Positions 16,850 through 25,497 of a stretch of DNA of 64,000 nucleotides are shown here, piece by piece. Origin of the DNA: Kaistella palustris DSM 21579 (GTDB lineage Bacteria; Bacteroidota; Bacteroidia; Flavobacteriales; Weeksellaceae); contig NZ_AULL01000016.1 in assembly GCF_000422265.1 (NCBI RefSeq), positions 124,001 to 188,000 of the forward strand, given 5' to 3'. How positions within the stretch are numbered: position 1 is the stretch's first letter; every line of letters starts with the position of its first letter. The notes below the pieces were generated by a model, which was not told where the DNA came from, did not search any database, and worked only from the letters and a program-made list of their open reading frames with translations. The position numbers and the translations under genes were made by a program.

Positions 16850-18619
16850 TTGCACAAACAGCCTTTATTTCTGCTTTGCATTTGTTTCATTCTTGGGATT
16901 TTCTGCCAGGATATTGTCGCGTGGCAAATATCCGAAATCTATATTATGTTGTCGCTGAGCTTTTTACTGCTCGCCATGTTTTTCATTAAGAATTTTTACG
17001 TTTATAAGTTCAGGCACATTTCACTTTTGCTCCTCTTCTTTTCGCTTGGCGTGTTTGGACATTATTTAAAGTCCCAAAAGCCGCAATTGCCGCTACTTGA
17101 CAATAAAGAAAACATTATTTTTGAAATTCGGCGCAAGCTGAATTCAAACGAGAAAAACCGTAAGTACGAAGTGAATGCATGGAAGGGCGAAGAAGCATTT
17201 CAGACTGTGCTTTCGGTTCCGAAATCTGAGGTGGAATTTGATTTCAAGCATTTTTATAAGGCTGAAGTGTTCATCAATAAAACCGAAAAACCATACAGTG
17301 ATTTTCAGTTTGATTATGGAAAATATCTTGCCCGGAAAGACATCTATTTCCAATGTTATTTGCCCGGCGAAGTAAAAATCTTCGAAAAAGCGAACCTGAC
17401 ATTTGCTGAGAAAATCCGGCAAAAGCGTCTGGAGCTATTAAAGAAAATCGATGTAACGCCACTAAGCAAACAAACGCGTGAATTTACAAAAGGAATTATC
17501 CTGGCAGACCGTACAGAAATGGACAAAGAGACTGTGCAGGATTTCAGCAGATCCGGTCTGGTGCATATTCTGGCAATTTCGGGTTCTCATATCGCCATTA
17601 TTTTTTGGGTGATATTGCTGGTTCTGAATCCCGTGTTTCCGCAAAAATTCAGAAATTTTAAAATCGTTATTGCACTTATTTTAATATGGTCATTTGCAGT
17701 TTTCATTAATTACGGCAACTCGGTGGTGCGGAGCTGTATTATGATTACCTGTTATTACATATATATTTTGCTGCAGAGGAAACCGGATCTTTTGCATTCC
17801 ATGGCGCTGGCGGCATTTGTGGTGTTGATCGCCGATACCAACCAGCTTTTCGAGGTCGGTTTTCAGCTGAGTTTTCTGGCGGTTTTCGGGATATTCTGGC
17901 TGAACCAGCCGCTGCTGCGTTTTCTGCCGAGACCAAAAAACAATTTTCAAAATTTTCTTGTAAATATTGTAACAGTAAGTATTTCTGCGCAGATCGCCAC
18001 GTTGCCGCTGGTGCTTTATTATTTTCACCAATATTCTTTTATTTCAATTATAGCGAATCTTGCAATCATTCCGTTTTCTGAACTTCTGATCGTTTTTGCG
18101 CTGTTAATGACTGTTATAACGGAGTTTTCACTGCATTTTGCGGTCTTGTTTGAGATTTACGATTTTTGCGTGACTGCCACATTGAAGGTGATTCATTTTT
18201 TTGCGGCAATCGACTTTGCATTTTATCAACTGATTCCTATGACTTTGCTGGAAGTGGTTGTAGCTTTTGGTATTGTATTTTATCTGAGGTCTGCACTGGT
18301 GAAGCTGAACATCAAACACGGTGTGCGGCTACTTTATTTTATATTGATGTTTATCTCTCTTCGTATTTTGCTTACATACCGGGCTGGTATGCTGGAGGAG
18401 GTTTTGGAGCATCAATATTTCAAAGAAAAGATAATTTCGGTGAAATCAAAAGAAGAGATTCGGTTTGTCTTAAAGCAAAAGGCACCACAGGAAAAAGTAC
18501 AGAAATATGTCATTGAACCTTATTTGACATCGAGAAGAACTAAGAATTTCAAAATAATTGTGGTACCCGATGAAGCAGATTCCGTTAAAATAAATGGCAG
18601 GAATTACCGATTTGAATAA
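16850..18619 (+). CDS. ComEC/Rec2 family membrane protein
   Basis: A 589-residue multi-pass protein that probably forms the channel through which single-stranded DNA enters the cell in natural transformation. An N-terminal hydrophobic region with a DUF4131-like soluble part (residues about 20-190) is followed by the Competence domain (about 210-490), marked by FTKGIILADRTEMDKETVQD, the signature SGLVHILAISGSHIAII, and later FQLSFLAVFGIFWL. The C-terminal metallo-beta-lactamase-like domain of long ComEC proteins is absent: only about 100 residues follow the last helices and they lack its HxHxDH motif. The TTG start is chosen because no Met lies near the N-terminus. Confidence 0.9.
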   Translation: MHKQPLFLLCICFILGIFCQDIVAWQISEIYIMLSLSFLLLAMFFIKNFYVYKFRHISLLLLFFSLGVFGHYLKSQKPQLPLLDNKENIIFEIRRKLNSNEKNRKYEVNAWKGEEAFQTVLSVPKSEVEFDFKHFYKAEVFINKTEKPYSDFQFDYGKYLARKDIYFQCYLPGEVKIFEKANLTFAEKIRQKRLELLKKIDVTPLSKQTREFTKGIILADRTEMDKETVQDFSRSGLVHILAISGSHIAIIFWVILLVLNPVFPQKFRNFKIVIALILIWSFAVFINYGNSVVRSCIMITCYYIYILLQRKPDLLHSMALAAFVVLIADTNQLFEVGFQLSFLAVFGIFWLNQPLLRFLPRPKNNFQNFLVNIVTVSISAQIATLPLVLYYFHQYSFISIIANLAIIPFSELLIVFALLMTVITEFSLHFAVLFEIYDFCVTATLKVIHFFAAIDFAFYQLIPMTLLEVVVAFGIVFYLRSALVKLNIKHGVRLLYFILMFISLRILLTYRAGMLEEVLEHQYFKEKIISVKSKEEIRFVLKQKAPQEKVQKYVIEPYLTSRRTKNFKIIVVPDEADSVKINGRNYRFE

Positions 18620-18751
18620 TTTGCTGAACGCCGTAATTATTGTTTTAAAATCATTAAAGAATCTTTGGATACCGGAAGGGCTGCCTTATTTAGAAGAATT
18701 ACAAACTAAAAGATTGTGACTTTTCTCACTTTATGTAGCATCACATTTTTT

Positions 18752-18759
18752 TAACTTTG
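18752..18759 (+). promoter_or_regulatory. -7 box for sdhCAB
   Basis: TAACTTTG ends at the GTG at 18759, which therefore cannot be the start codon; the ATG at 18786 lies 26 bases downstream. Confidence 0.6.
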
Positions 18760-18785
18760 TGGAAATTCAAATTCAAACACTTGTT

Positions 18786-19448
18786 ATGGCAGGATTAAGC
18801 AGTTCTTCTATTGGTAGAAAATACGCAATGGCATTGTCCGCAATGTTTTTGCTGATCTTCCTTATACTACACCTCACGGTAAATTTACTTTCGGTAGTAA
18901 GTCCGGGGTCCTACAATGTGGCTTCAGATTTCATGGGGTATAATCCTTTGGTTCAGTTTCTTATGCAGCCTATTCTTGGTTTTGCAGTGATTTTCCACTT
19001 CGTGATGGGTTTTATTCTGGAAATCCGGAACCGAAATGCCCGACCAATCAAATATGGCATGAACAATGGGAATGCAAACTCCACGTGGATGTCCAGAAAC
19101 ATGATCATTTCGGGACTTGTTGTTCTCGCATTTCTGGGACTTCACTTTTATGACTTCTGGTGGCATGAGATCAACTTTAAATATATCCAGGGAAATCCAT
19201 TGGATTCCGAACGCTTTTACGGAGAGATCCATGCTAAGTTTGCCGACCTGTGGCGGGTTGTGATCTATGTAGTTTCATTTGTGCTTTTGGGTCTGCACTT
19301 AGCACACGGTTTCCAGTCATCGTTCCAGTCTATTGGTGCGAGACACCCGAAATATACGCCGGTGATCAAAGCTTTGGGAACCTGGTATTCGATCCTGATT
19401 CCTGCAGGATTTATTTTAATTGCCGTCTATCATTTCGTTACTCAATAA
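18786..19448 (+). CDS. sdhC: succinate dehydrogenase cytochrome b subunit
   Basis: The 220-residue membrane anchor of succinate:menaquinone oxidoreductase, of the five-helix, di-haem b558 type found in Bacteroidota and Bacillus. Five hydrophobic segments are visible. Haem-ligand histidines can be placed in LIFLILHLTVNLL, FAVIFHFVMGFILE, LAFLGLHFYDFWWHE, and LLGLHLAHGFQSSFQS. The single subunit replaces separate SdhC and SdhD. The ATG at 18786 is used because an upstream GTG overlaps the promoter box. sdhA follows after a 94-base gap. Confidence 0.95.
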   Translation: MAGLSSSSIGRKYAMALSAMFLLIFLILHLTVNLLSVVSPGSYNVASDFMGYNPLVQFLMQPILGFAVIFHFVMGFILEIRNRNARPIKYGMNNGNANSTWMSRNMIISGLVVLAFLGLHFYDFWWHEINFKYIQGNPLDSERFYGEIHAKFADLWRVVIYVVSFVLLGLHLAHGFQSSFQSIGARHPKYTPVIKALGTWYSILIPAGFILIAVYHFVTQ

Positions 19449-19542
19449 AATTTTAGGTTTTTAATTAAAACTTAAAATACATTATCCGAAAAATTTAGTC
19501 ATTTAAATTTCCGGATATATTCAAAAATCAAAATTTCTGAAA

Positions 19543-21555
19543 ATGAGCAAATTAGATCCAAAAATTCCGGGAGGCCCGCTGGCTGACAAATGGACAAACC
19601 ATAAAAATCATATGAACCTTGTTTCCCCAAACAACCGTGATAAAATTGATATTATTGTTGTAGGAACAGGTTTGGCAGGGGGTTCTGCCGCTTCTACCCT
19701 CGCAGAGCAGGGATATAATGTAAAAGCATTCTGCTACCAGGATTCACCAAGACGTGCGCACTCGATCGCTGCCCAGGGTGGGATTAATGCCGCCAAAAAT
19801 TATCAGGGCGATGGTGATTCTACTTACCGCCTGTTTTATGACACCATCAAAGGTGGCGATTACCGTTCCCGTGAAGCCAATGTCTACAGACTTGCCGAGG
19901 TTTCTGCAAATATTATTGACCAGTGTGTGGCACAGGGTGTTCCTTTTGGGCGCGAATATGGCGGCCAGTTAGATAACCGTTCCTTCGGTGGTGTTCAGGT
20001 GAAAAGAACTTTTTATGCGAAAGGCCAGACCGGCCAGCAACTTTTATTAGGAGCTTATTCTGCCATGAGCCGCCAGATCGGAAAGGGCAGGATCAAAATG
20101 TACAACCGCCACGAAATGATGGAACTGGTAATTGTCGACGGAAAAGCCCGTGGAATTATCGCCAGAAACCTGGTGACCGGTGAAATTGAAAGACATTCTG
20201 CACATGCCGTTGTAATCGCGTCGGGAGGTTATGGTAATGTATATTTCCTTTCCACAAATGCAATGGGATCTAATGTTTCCGCCGCGTGGAAGATCCATAA
20301 AAAAGGAGCGTATTTCGCAAATCCATGCTTCGTGCAGATTCACCCAACCTGTATTCCTGTTCATGGTACGCAGCAGTCGAAGTTAACGTTAATGTCGGAA
20401 TCATTAAGGAATTCAGGGCGGATTTGGGTACCTAAGAATATTGAGGATGCTGAGGCAATCCGTGCAGGTAAATTACGTCCCGAAAATATTGCTCCGGAAA
20501 ACCGCGATTATTATCTGGAAAGAAGATATCCGGCTTTCGGAAATCTGGTGCCGCGGGATGTTGCTTCCAGAGCCGCGAAAGAACGCTGTGACGCCGGCTA
20601 CGGAATAGAAAACAACGATACTAAAGAAGGTGTATTCCTGGATTTCTCTACGGAGATTTTAAAGAAAGGAACAGAAGCTGCCCTTGAAAAAAACATTCAT
20701 AATCCTACACCGCAACAGATCTACGATCTTGGGAAAGCGTGGATTGAAGAAAAATATGGTAACCTCTTCGTGATGTACGAAAAGATCACCGGCGAAAATC
20801 CTTACGTTACACCAATGAAGATTTATCCTGCCGTTCACTACACAATGGGTGGTGTATGGGTAGATTATAACTTACAGTCTACCATCCCGGGCTGTTTTGT
20901 GATTGGTGAAGCAAACTTCTCCGATCACGGTGCCAACAGGCTGGGCGCTTCTGCGCTGATGCAGGGTCTGGCAGATGGATATTTCGTGTTGCCTTATACA
21001 ATTGCTGATTATCTTGCAGCCGATATCCGTACGGGACCGATCTCTACGGAAACTCCGGATTTTGCGGAGGCGGAAAATGAAATCAAGAAAAAAGTTGAAT
21101 TCTTCATCAATAATAATGGTGAACATTCCGTAGACCATTTCCATAAGAAACTTGGCCACATTATGTGGAATAAAGTAGGTATGGGCCGAACGCCCGAAGG
21201 TCTGCGCGAAGCGATTGCAGAAATCGAACAGGTGAGAAAAGAGTTCTGGCAAAATGTGAAAGTCCCCGGCACTGCGAATGAAATGAACCAGGAACTGGAA
21301 AAAGCTTTCCGTGTTGCAGACTTTTTGGAGCTGGGTCAGTTGATGGCCATTGATGCTCTGAACAGACAGGAATCCTGTGGCGGGCATTTCCGCTGGGATC
21401 ACGCGACGCCTGAAGGTGAAGCTGAAAGGGATGATGAACATTATAAATTCGTGTCGACCTGGGAATACAACGGCAGCGACATTAACCAGGAAGTTTTGCA
21501 TAAGGAAGATCTCATTTATGAAAACATCGAGGTGAAAACCAGAAGTTATAAATAA
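19543..21555 (+). CDS. sdhA: succinate dehydrogenase flavoprotein subunit
   Basis: Oxidises succinate to fumarate and passes electrons to SdhB. The 670 residues match the b558-type enzyme. Visible: the FAD-binding glycine motif [19 protein letters not shown] near residue 40, the segment for covalent FAD attachment [20 protein letters not shown], the active-site [28 protein letters not shown], and [20 protein letters not shown] near the C-terminal third. Second gene of sdhCAB. Confidence 0.97.
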   Translation: MSKLDPKIPGGPLADKWTNHKNHMNLVSPNNRDKIDIIVVGTGLAGGSAASTLAEQGYNVKAFCYQDSPRRAHSIAAQGGINAAKNYQGDGDSTYRLFYDTIKGGDYRSREANVYRLAEVSANIIDQCVAQGVPFGREYGGQLDNRSFGGVQVKRTFYAKGQTGQQLLLGAYSAMSRQIGKGRIKMYNRHEMMELVIVDGKARGIIARNLVTGEIERHSAHAVVIASGGYGNVYFLSTNAMGSNVSAAWKIHKKGAYFANPCFVQIHPTCIPVHGTQQSKLTLMSESLRNSGRIWVPKNIEDAEAIRAGKLRPENIAPENRDYYLERRYPAFGNLVPRDVASRAAKERCDAGYGIENNDTKEGVFLDFSTEILKKGTEAALEKNIHNPTPQQIYDLGKAWIEEKYGNLFVMYEKITGENPYVTPMKIYPAVHYTMGGVWVDYNLQSTIPGCFVIGEANFSDHGANRLGASALMQGLADGYFVLPYTIADYLAADIRTGPISTETPDFAEAENEIKKKVEFFINNNGEHSVDHFHKKLGHIMWNKVGMGRTPEGLREAIAEIEQVRKEFWQNVKVPGTANEMNQELEKAFRVADFLELGQLMAIDALNRQESCGGHFRWDHATPEGEAERDDEHYKFVSTWEYNGSDINQEVLHKEDLIYENIEVKTRSYK

Positions 21556-21577
21556 TCTCCAAAAAATTATATAAACA

Positions 21578-22345
21578 ATGAGTGCACAAAAAGGCTTAAA
21601 CCTGACTCTGAAAATTTGGAGACAGAAAAACAATAAAACAAAAGGGCAGTTTGAAACCTATAAGATTTCGGACGTTTCAACAGATTCCTCTTTTCTTGAA
21701 ATGTTGGATATGCTCAACGAGAATCTGATCAATGCGGGAAAAGAGCCCGTAGCTTTTGATCATGACTGTCGCGAAGGTATCTGCGGAACATGTTCGCTAT
21801 ACATTAACGGCCGGCCACACGGACCCGATACGGGAATAACCACCTGCCAGCTGCATATGCGCATGTTCAAAGACGGCGAAACAATTCACATAGAACCCTG
21901 GAGGAGCGCAGCTTTCCCCGTTATCAAAGATTTGGTTGTGGACAGAAGTGCCTTCGACAGAGTGATGGCAGCCGGTGGATTTATCTCAGTAAACACTTCT
22001 GGGAATACGCTGGATGCCAATGCGATTCCGGTTCCGAAGGAAGATGCCGACAAAGCAATGGATGCCGCGGCTTGCATCGCTTGTGGTGCCTGTGTTGCAA
22101 CATGTGTAAATGGTTCTGCGATGTTGTTTGTCGGTGCCAAAGTTTCTCAGTTTGCGCTATTGCCACAGGGTAAAGTTGAAGCCAAACGCCGCGTGCTGAA
22201 TATGGTTGCTGCAATGGATGAAGAAGGGTTCGGTAACTGTTCAAACACCGGTGCCTGCGAAGTGGAATGTCCAAAAGGAATTACACTGGAAGTTATTGCC
22301 AGAATGAACCGCGAATATGCTGTTGCGAAACTCGACCAGGAATAA
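21578..22345 (+). CDS. sdhB: succinate dehydrogenase iron-sulfur subunit
   Basis: Carries electrons from SdhA to the quinone site. The 255 residues show the [2Fe-2S] ligands in [12 protein letters not shown] (Cys64, 69, 72) with a fourth at Cys90, and the [4Fe-4S]/[3Fe-4S] ligands in [11 protein letters not shown] and in [15 protein letters not shown]. It follows sdhA by 22 bases and ends the operon, closed by a strong terminator. Confidence 0.97.
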   Translation: MSAQKGLNLTLKIWRQKNNKTKGQFETYKISDVSTDSSFLEMLDMLNENLINAGKEPVAFDHDCREGICGTCSLYINGRPHGPDTGITTCQLHMRMFKDGETIHIEPWRSAAFPVIKDLVVDRSAFDRVMAAGGFISVNTSGNTLDANAIPVPKEDADKAMDAAACIACGACVATCVNGSAMLFVGAKVSQFALLPQGKVEAKRRVLNMVAAMDEEGFGNCSNTGACEVECPKGITLEVIARMNREYAVAKLDQE

Positions 22346-22368
22346 TTAGAATCTTTACATTTATTATC

Positions 22369-22401
22369 GAAGCCGCCTCAAATACTGAGACGGCTTTTTT
22401 G
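22369..22401 (+). terminator. terminator of the sdh operon
   Basis: AAGCCGCCTCA (22370-22380) pairs with TGAGACGGCTT with one mismatch, followed by a run of T. Confidence 0.88.
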
Positions 22402-22485
22402 ATTTTAAAAAAGGGATAAACGTGAAATACTATTATATAGTACCTTTCCATAAAACCATTATAAAATATAAACTTCAACATACTT

Positions 22486-22501
22486 GTTAGATTAATCTAA
22501 C
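22486..22501. promoter_or_regulatory. 16-base perfect palindrome, candidate operator
   Basis: GTTAGATTAATCTAAC is a perfect palindrome that ends four bases before the -33 TTTG of the receptor promoter. The half-site TTAGATTA resembles binding sites of DtxR/MntR-type metal-dependent repressors, so metal control of the receptor gene is a reasonable guess. Confidence 0.55.
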
Positions 22502-22505
22502 ATAA

Positions 22506-22538
22506 TTTGTTTTAACGCAGGAACTTTATTTATATTTG
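22506..22538 (+). promoter_or_regulatory. promoter of the TonB-dependent receptor gene
   Basis: TTTG at 22506-22509 and TATATTTG at 22531-22538, 21 bases apart, match both elements of the Bacteroidota primary promoter; the ATG follows at 22555. Confidence 0.7.
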
Positions 22539-22554
22539 CCTTAATATTATTTTT

Positions 22555-24864
22555 ATGAAGCAGATATTTACATTTCTTGTGCTGATGTCAGGCGTGGCGC
22601 AGCTTTTTTCACAGACAGGAAACTTAGCTGGAACAGTGCGCTTAAAGAACCAAAGCCTGGCCAGTGTTTCGGTGACCATTCCTAAAACTCCTTTTTCAGC
22701 AGTAACCGATTCAGCCGGAAATTTTAAAATAGAAAATATCCCGACAGGTTCTTATCACGCTTTCGTATCAGCTGAAGGTTACAGGAAAATGACGATACCT
22801 TTTACTGTTACTGACGAACAAACCACAACGCTCGACTTCGGCTTAACTTCGGAACTGCACTCCATAGAACAGGTGGTAATAACCGGAACCCGCACGCCAA
22901 AAAGAAAAACAAGTTCACCTGTTATCGTAAATTTAATAAACAGTAAAACGCTGGATCAGGTCGTCGCTACTACGCTTTCTGAAGGTTTAAAATATCAGCC
23001 TGGCTTACGGGTAGAAACCGACTGCCAGACCTGCAATTACACCCAGCTTAGAATCAATGGCCTACAGGGTGGCTATTCCCAGATTCTGATCAACAGCCGA
23101 CCGATTTTCAGTCCGCTGATGGGATTGTATGGTATGGAACAGATTCCTGCCAATATGATCGACCGCATCGAAGTGGTGCGGGGCGGCGTGTCGGCACTTT
23201 ACGGTTCCAGTGCGATTGGCGGAACGGTAAATGTGATCACCAAAATTCCCGACGGAAATAATTACAGTTTTACAAACACGCTGCACAGCATTAAAGGAAG
23301 TACTGCCGATAACGTCATTACGGGAAATGCTTCTTTCGTCAACAAAGAACGGAACCTGGGAGTAAGCGTGTTTTTTAATAACCGTCAGCGCCGTCAGTAT
23401 GATGCAAATGGTGATAATTTCTCTGAACTTCCGGAACTGAAAGACAATACATTTGGAGCAAATATGTTCATAAAGCCGGGCAAAAATCAAAAGCTGGAGC
23501 TGAGTCTAAGCAGCATTAGCGAGTACAGGTTCGGTGGAGAAATGGTAAAGAAACCAGCTTATTTAGCCAGACAGTCGGAAGAGCGAACGCACGAAATACT
23601 TTTGGCAAGCGCAGATTACACGATTGGTTTCAATGACGGCAAAAATTCCCTGAGTCTGTTTTATGGCGGCCAAAAGACAGACCGAAAACACTACACCGGC
23701 ATTCACCCAGACGATCCGGAGGAACTTTCTGCTTTTTTTGCGGATCCACCTTACGGGACTTCAGATGTGATCACCCACCAGGGCGGTTTGCAGTTCAACC
23801 ACAGGTTCAACAGGTTTCTTGTCGGGAACTCCACGCTTACTATGGGCGCCGAATATGTATATGATAAAGTCTTCGACGAGATTTCAGCGTATAATTATGA
23901 AATCGACCAGACCACGAAAAATATCGGTGCGTATGTCCAGAATGATTGGGATGTCACCCCAGAACTAAACTTCCTCACAGGTTTCCGTTTAGATAAGCAC
24001 AATCTGCTTGACCACGCGATCCTGAGCCCTCGGCTATCGTTACTTTACAAAGGTGTAACCAATACACAGTTCCGCCTGGGCTGGGGAACAGGATTCCGCG
24101 CGCCGCAGGCTTTTGATACAGATTTGCATATCGCATTTGCCGGTGGTGGGGTATCCAGAATTTTACTTTCGCCACAGCTGAAAGAGGAAAGGTCCAACAG
24201 TTTTACAGGTTCTGTGAATTACGATAAAGCAACCGAACATTTTATAGCGGGATTTACGGTAGAAGGTTTTTATACGAAACTGAAGGATGTATTTTTCCAG
24301 TTTCCTCTGGGCAAAGATGAATTCGGCAGCATCTTCGAAAAGAGAAACGGTGACCATGCCTTGGTAAAAGGAATAACCCTGGAAGCCCGCGCAAATTTTG
24401 ATTATGTAGTGCAGCTGGAGGGCGGATTTACCTTTCAAAAAAGCCGGTTCAACACCGCAGTGTCCGTTGTGGATGGTCTGGAAGCGAAAAGAGAATTTCT
24501 GCGCACGCCAAATAATTACGGTTACGCGACCGTCACTTACAACCCAAATAAAAACTGGAACATCAGTGTAAATGGTGTCTTTACCGGCAGGATGCTCCTG
24601 GCACACGTGGCCGGTGAGGGAACAGGACAAGACACCGATGCATATTTCAGAACACGGCCGTTTACCGATCTGGGTTTACGGGCTGGTCATACGTTTAAGT
24701 TTACGAATCTGAAATCCGGTCTGGAATTATTTGGCGGACTAAAGAATATTTTCGATTCTTATCAGAAAAATTTCGACACAGGTAAAAACCGAGACAGTGA
24801 TTTTATATATGGTCCGTCTTTGCCCAGAACGCTCTTTTTAGGAATTAAACTGAAATCTCTGTAA
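22555..24864 (+). CDS. TonB-dependent receptor with N-terminal CarboxypepD-reg-like domain
   Basis: A 769-residue outer-membrane, ligand-gated transporter. Signal peptide at residues 1-20 (MKQIFTFLVLMSGVAQLFSQ); CarboxypepD-reg-like domain about 24-100; plug domain about 115-225 with SIEQVVITGTRTPKR as TonB-box-like start, IDRIEVVRGGVSALYGSSAI, and a Cys pair in ETDCQTCNYTQLRINGL; beta-barrel up to the C-terminal aromatic strand (PRTLFLGIKLKSL). The substrate is unknown. The palindrome in its promoter hints at metal or haem uptake. It overlaps neither neighbour but is followed after two bases by a thioredoxin-like gene, probably in the same transcript. Confidence 0.92.
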   Translation: MKQIFTFLVLMSGVAQLFSQTGNLAGTVRLKNQSLASVSVTIPKTPFSAVTDSAGNFKIENIPTGSYHAFVSAEGYRKMTIPFTVTDEQTTTLDFGLTSELHSIEQVVITGTRTPKRKTSSPVIVNLINSKTLDQVVATTLSEGLKYQPGLRVETDCQTCNYTQLRINGLQGGYSQILINSRPIFSPLMGLYGMEQIPANMIDRIEVVRGGVSALYGSSAIGGTVNVITKIPDGNNYSFTNTLHSIKGSTADNVITGNASFVNKERNLGVSVFFNNRQRRQYDANGDNFSELPELKDNTFGANMFIKPGKNQKLELSLSSISEYRFGGEMVKKPAYLARQSEERTHEILLASADYTIGFNDGKNSLSLFYGGQKTDRKHYTGIHPDDPEELSAFFADPPYGTSDVITHQGGLQFNHRFNRFLVGNSTLTMGAEYVYDKVFDEISAYNYEIDQTTKNIGAYVQNDWDVTPELNFLTGFRLDKHNLLDHAILSPRLSLLYKGVTNTQFRLGWGTGFRAPQAFDTDLHIAFAGGGVSRILLSPQLKEERSNSFTGSVNYDKATEHFIAGFTVEGFYTKLKDVFFQFPLGKDEFGSIFEKRNGDHALVKGITLEARANFDYVVQLEGGFTFQKSRFNTAVSVVDGLEAKREFLRTPNNYGYATVTYNPNKNWNISVNGVFTGRMLLAHVAGEGTGQDTDAYFRTRPFTDLGLRAGHTFKFTNLKSGLELFGGLKNIFDSYQKNFDTGKNRDSDFIYGPSLPRTLFLGIKLKSL

Positions 24865-24866
24865 CG

Positions 24867-25340
24867 ATGCCCAGATTAATTTTACCATTGTTCCTTATTT
24901 TTAATGTGAATTTTTTAATGGCACAAAAGAATTCGGGCCAGATCAACTGGATCAGTTTTACGCAGCTCAATGACTCTTTAGCCGTAAGACCGCGCAAGGT
25001 TTTTGTCAACTTTTATGCCGACTGGTGCGTGTACTGCACGGAGATGGAGCGCACCACTTTTCGGGATCCTCAGATAGTCCGGATTTTGAACCGTGACTTT
25101 TACGCCGTGAAAATGAACGTGGAAAGTGAGGAAGAAATTACTTTTGGAGAGCAGACCTACATTAATAACAGAAAAAAGAAATTAAATCCCGTACATGAAA
25201 TTGCTCTTCTTCTGGCAAGCAGAAAAAACAGGCCTTTCTCGCTTCCTGCGTTTGTCCTTTTTAATGAAAATTTCCAGGCAGAGGCGCGATACTTTCAGTT
25301 TCTGGATGAAAAAGCTTTGCTTAAAATTTTAACAAAATAA
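24867..25340 (+). CDS. secreted thioredoxin-fold protein
   Basis: A 157-residue periplasmic protein with a signal peptide (MPRLILPLFLIFNVNFLMAQ) and a thioredoxin-like domain with the redox motif W-C-V-Y-C (Cys54, Cys57) in FVNFYADWCVYCTEMERTTF. The cis-Pro segment is seen in FSLPAFVLFNE. It belongs with the DUF255/thioredoxin_7-like group. The gene starts two bases after the receptor gene, so the two are almost certainly one transcript. The receptor has a Cys-x-x-Cys pair in its plug, so a role in reducing or loading that pair is possible but unproven. Confidence 0.85.
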   Translation: MPRLILPLFLIFNVNFLMAQKNSGQINWISFTQLNDSLAVRPRKVFVNFYADWCVYCTEMERTTFRDPQIVRILNRDFYAVKMNVESEEEITFGEQTYINNRKKKLNPVHEIALLLASRKNRPFSLPAFVLFNENFQAEARYFQFLDEKALLKILTK

Positions 25341-25469
25341 AATAAGCCGGTAAACACGACTTCAAAAAGAGATCAGCACCGATTTGCAAAAAGTTCCGGA
25401 GTGATCGCGCATTTTGAAAACTTAACGTTTTTTGTGAGATGCCATCTGCTGCATTCGGAATAAAACTCC

Positions 25470-25477
25470 TATTTTTG
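25470..25477 (+). promoter_or_regulatory. -7 box upstream of the TlpA-like lipoprotein gene
   Basis: TATTTTTG, 20 bases before the ATG at 25498. Confidence 0.5.
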
Positions 25478-25497
25478 CGGAAATTTATATTAAAAGG

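Noticed and set aside
18620-18750. The gap between comEC and sdhC was examined for a tRNA or small RNA.
   Set aside because: No cloverleaf, T-loop sequence or terminator hairpin was found.
20872-21633. A long open frame (253 codons) on the - strand opposite sdhA.
   Set aside because: It lies wholly over sdhA and the start of sdhB, reads as Phe/Cys/Arg-rich text with no domain, and has no promoter box; it is a shadow of the real genes.
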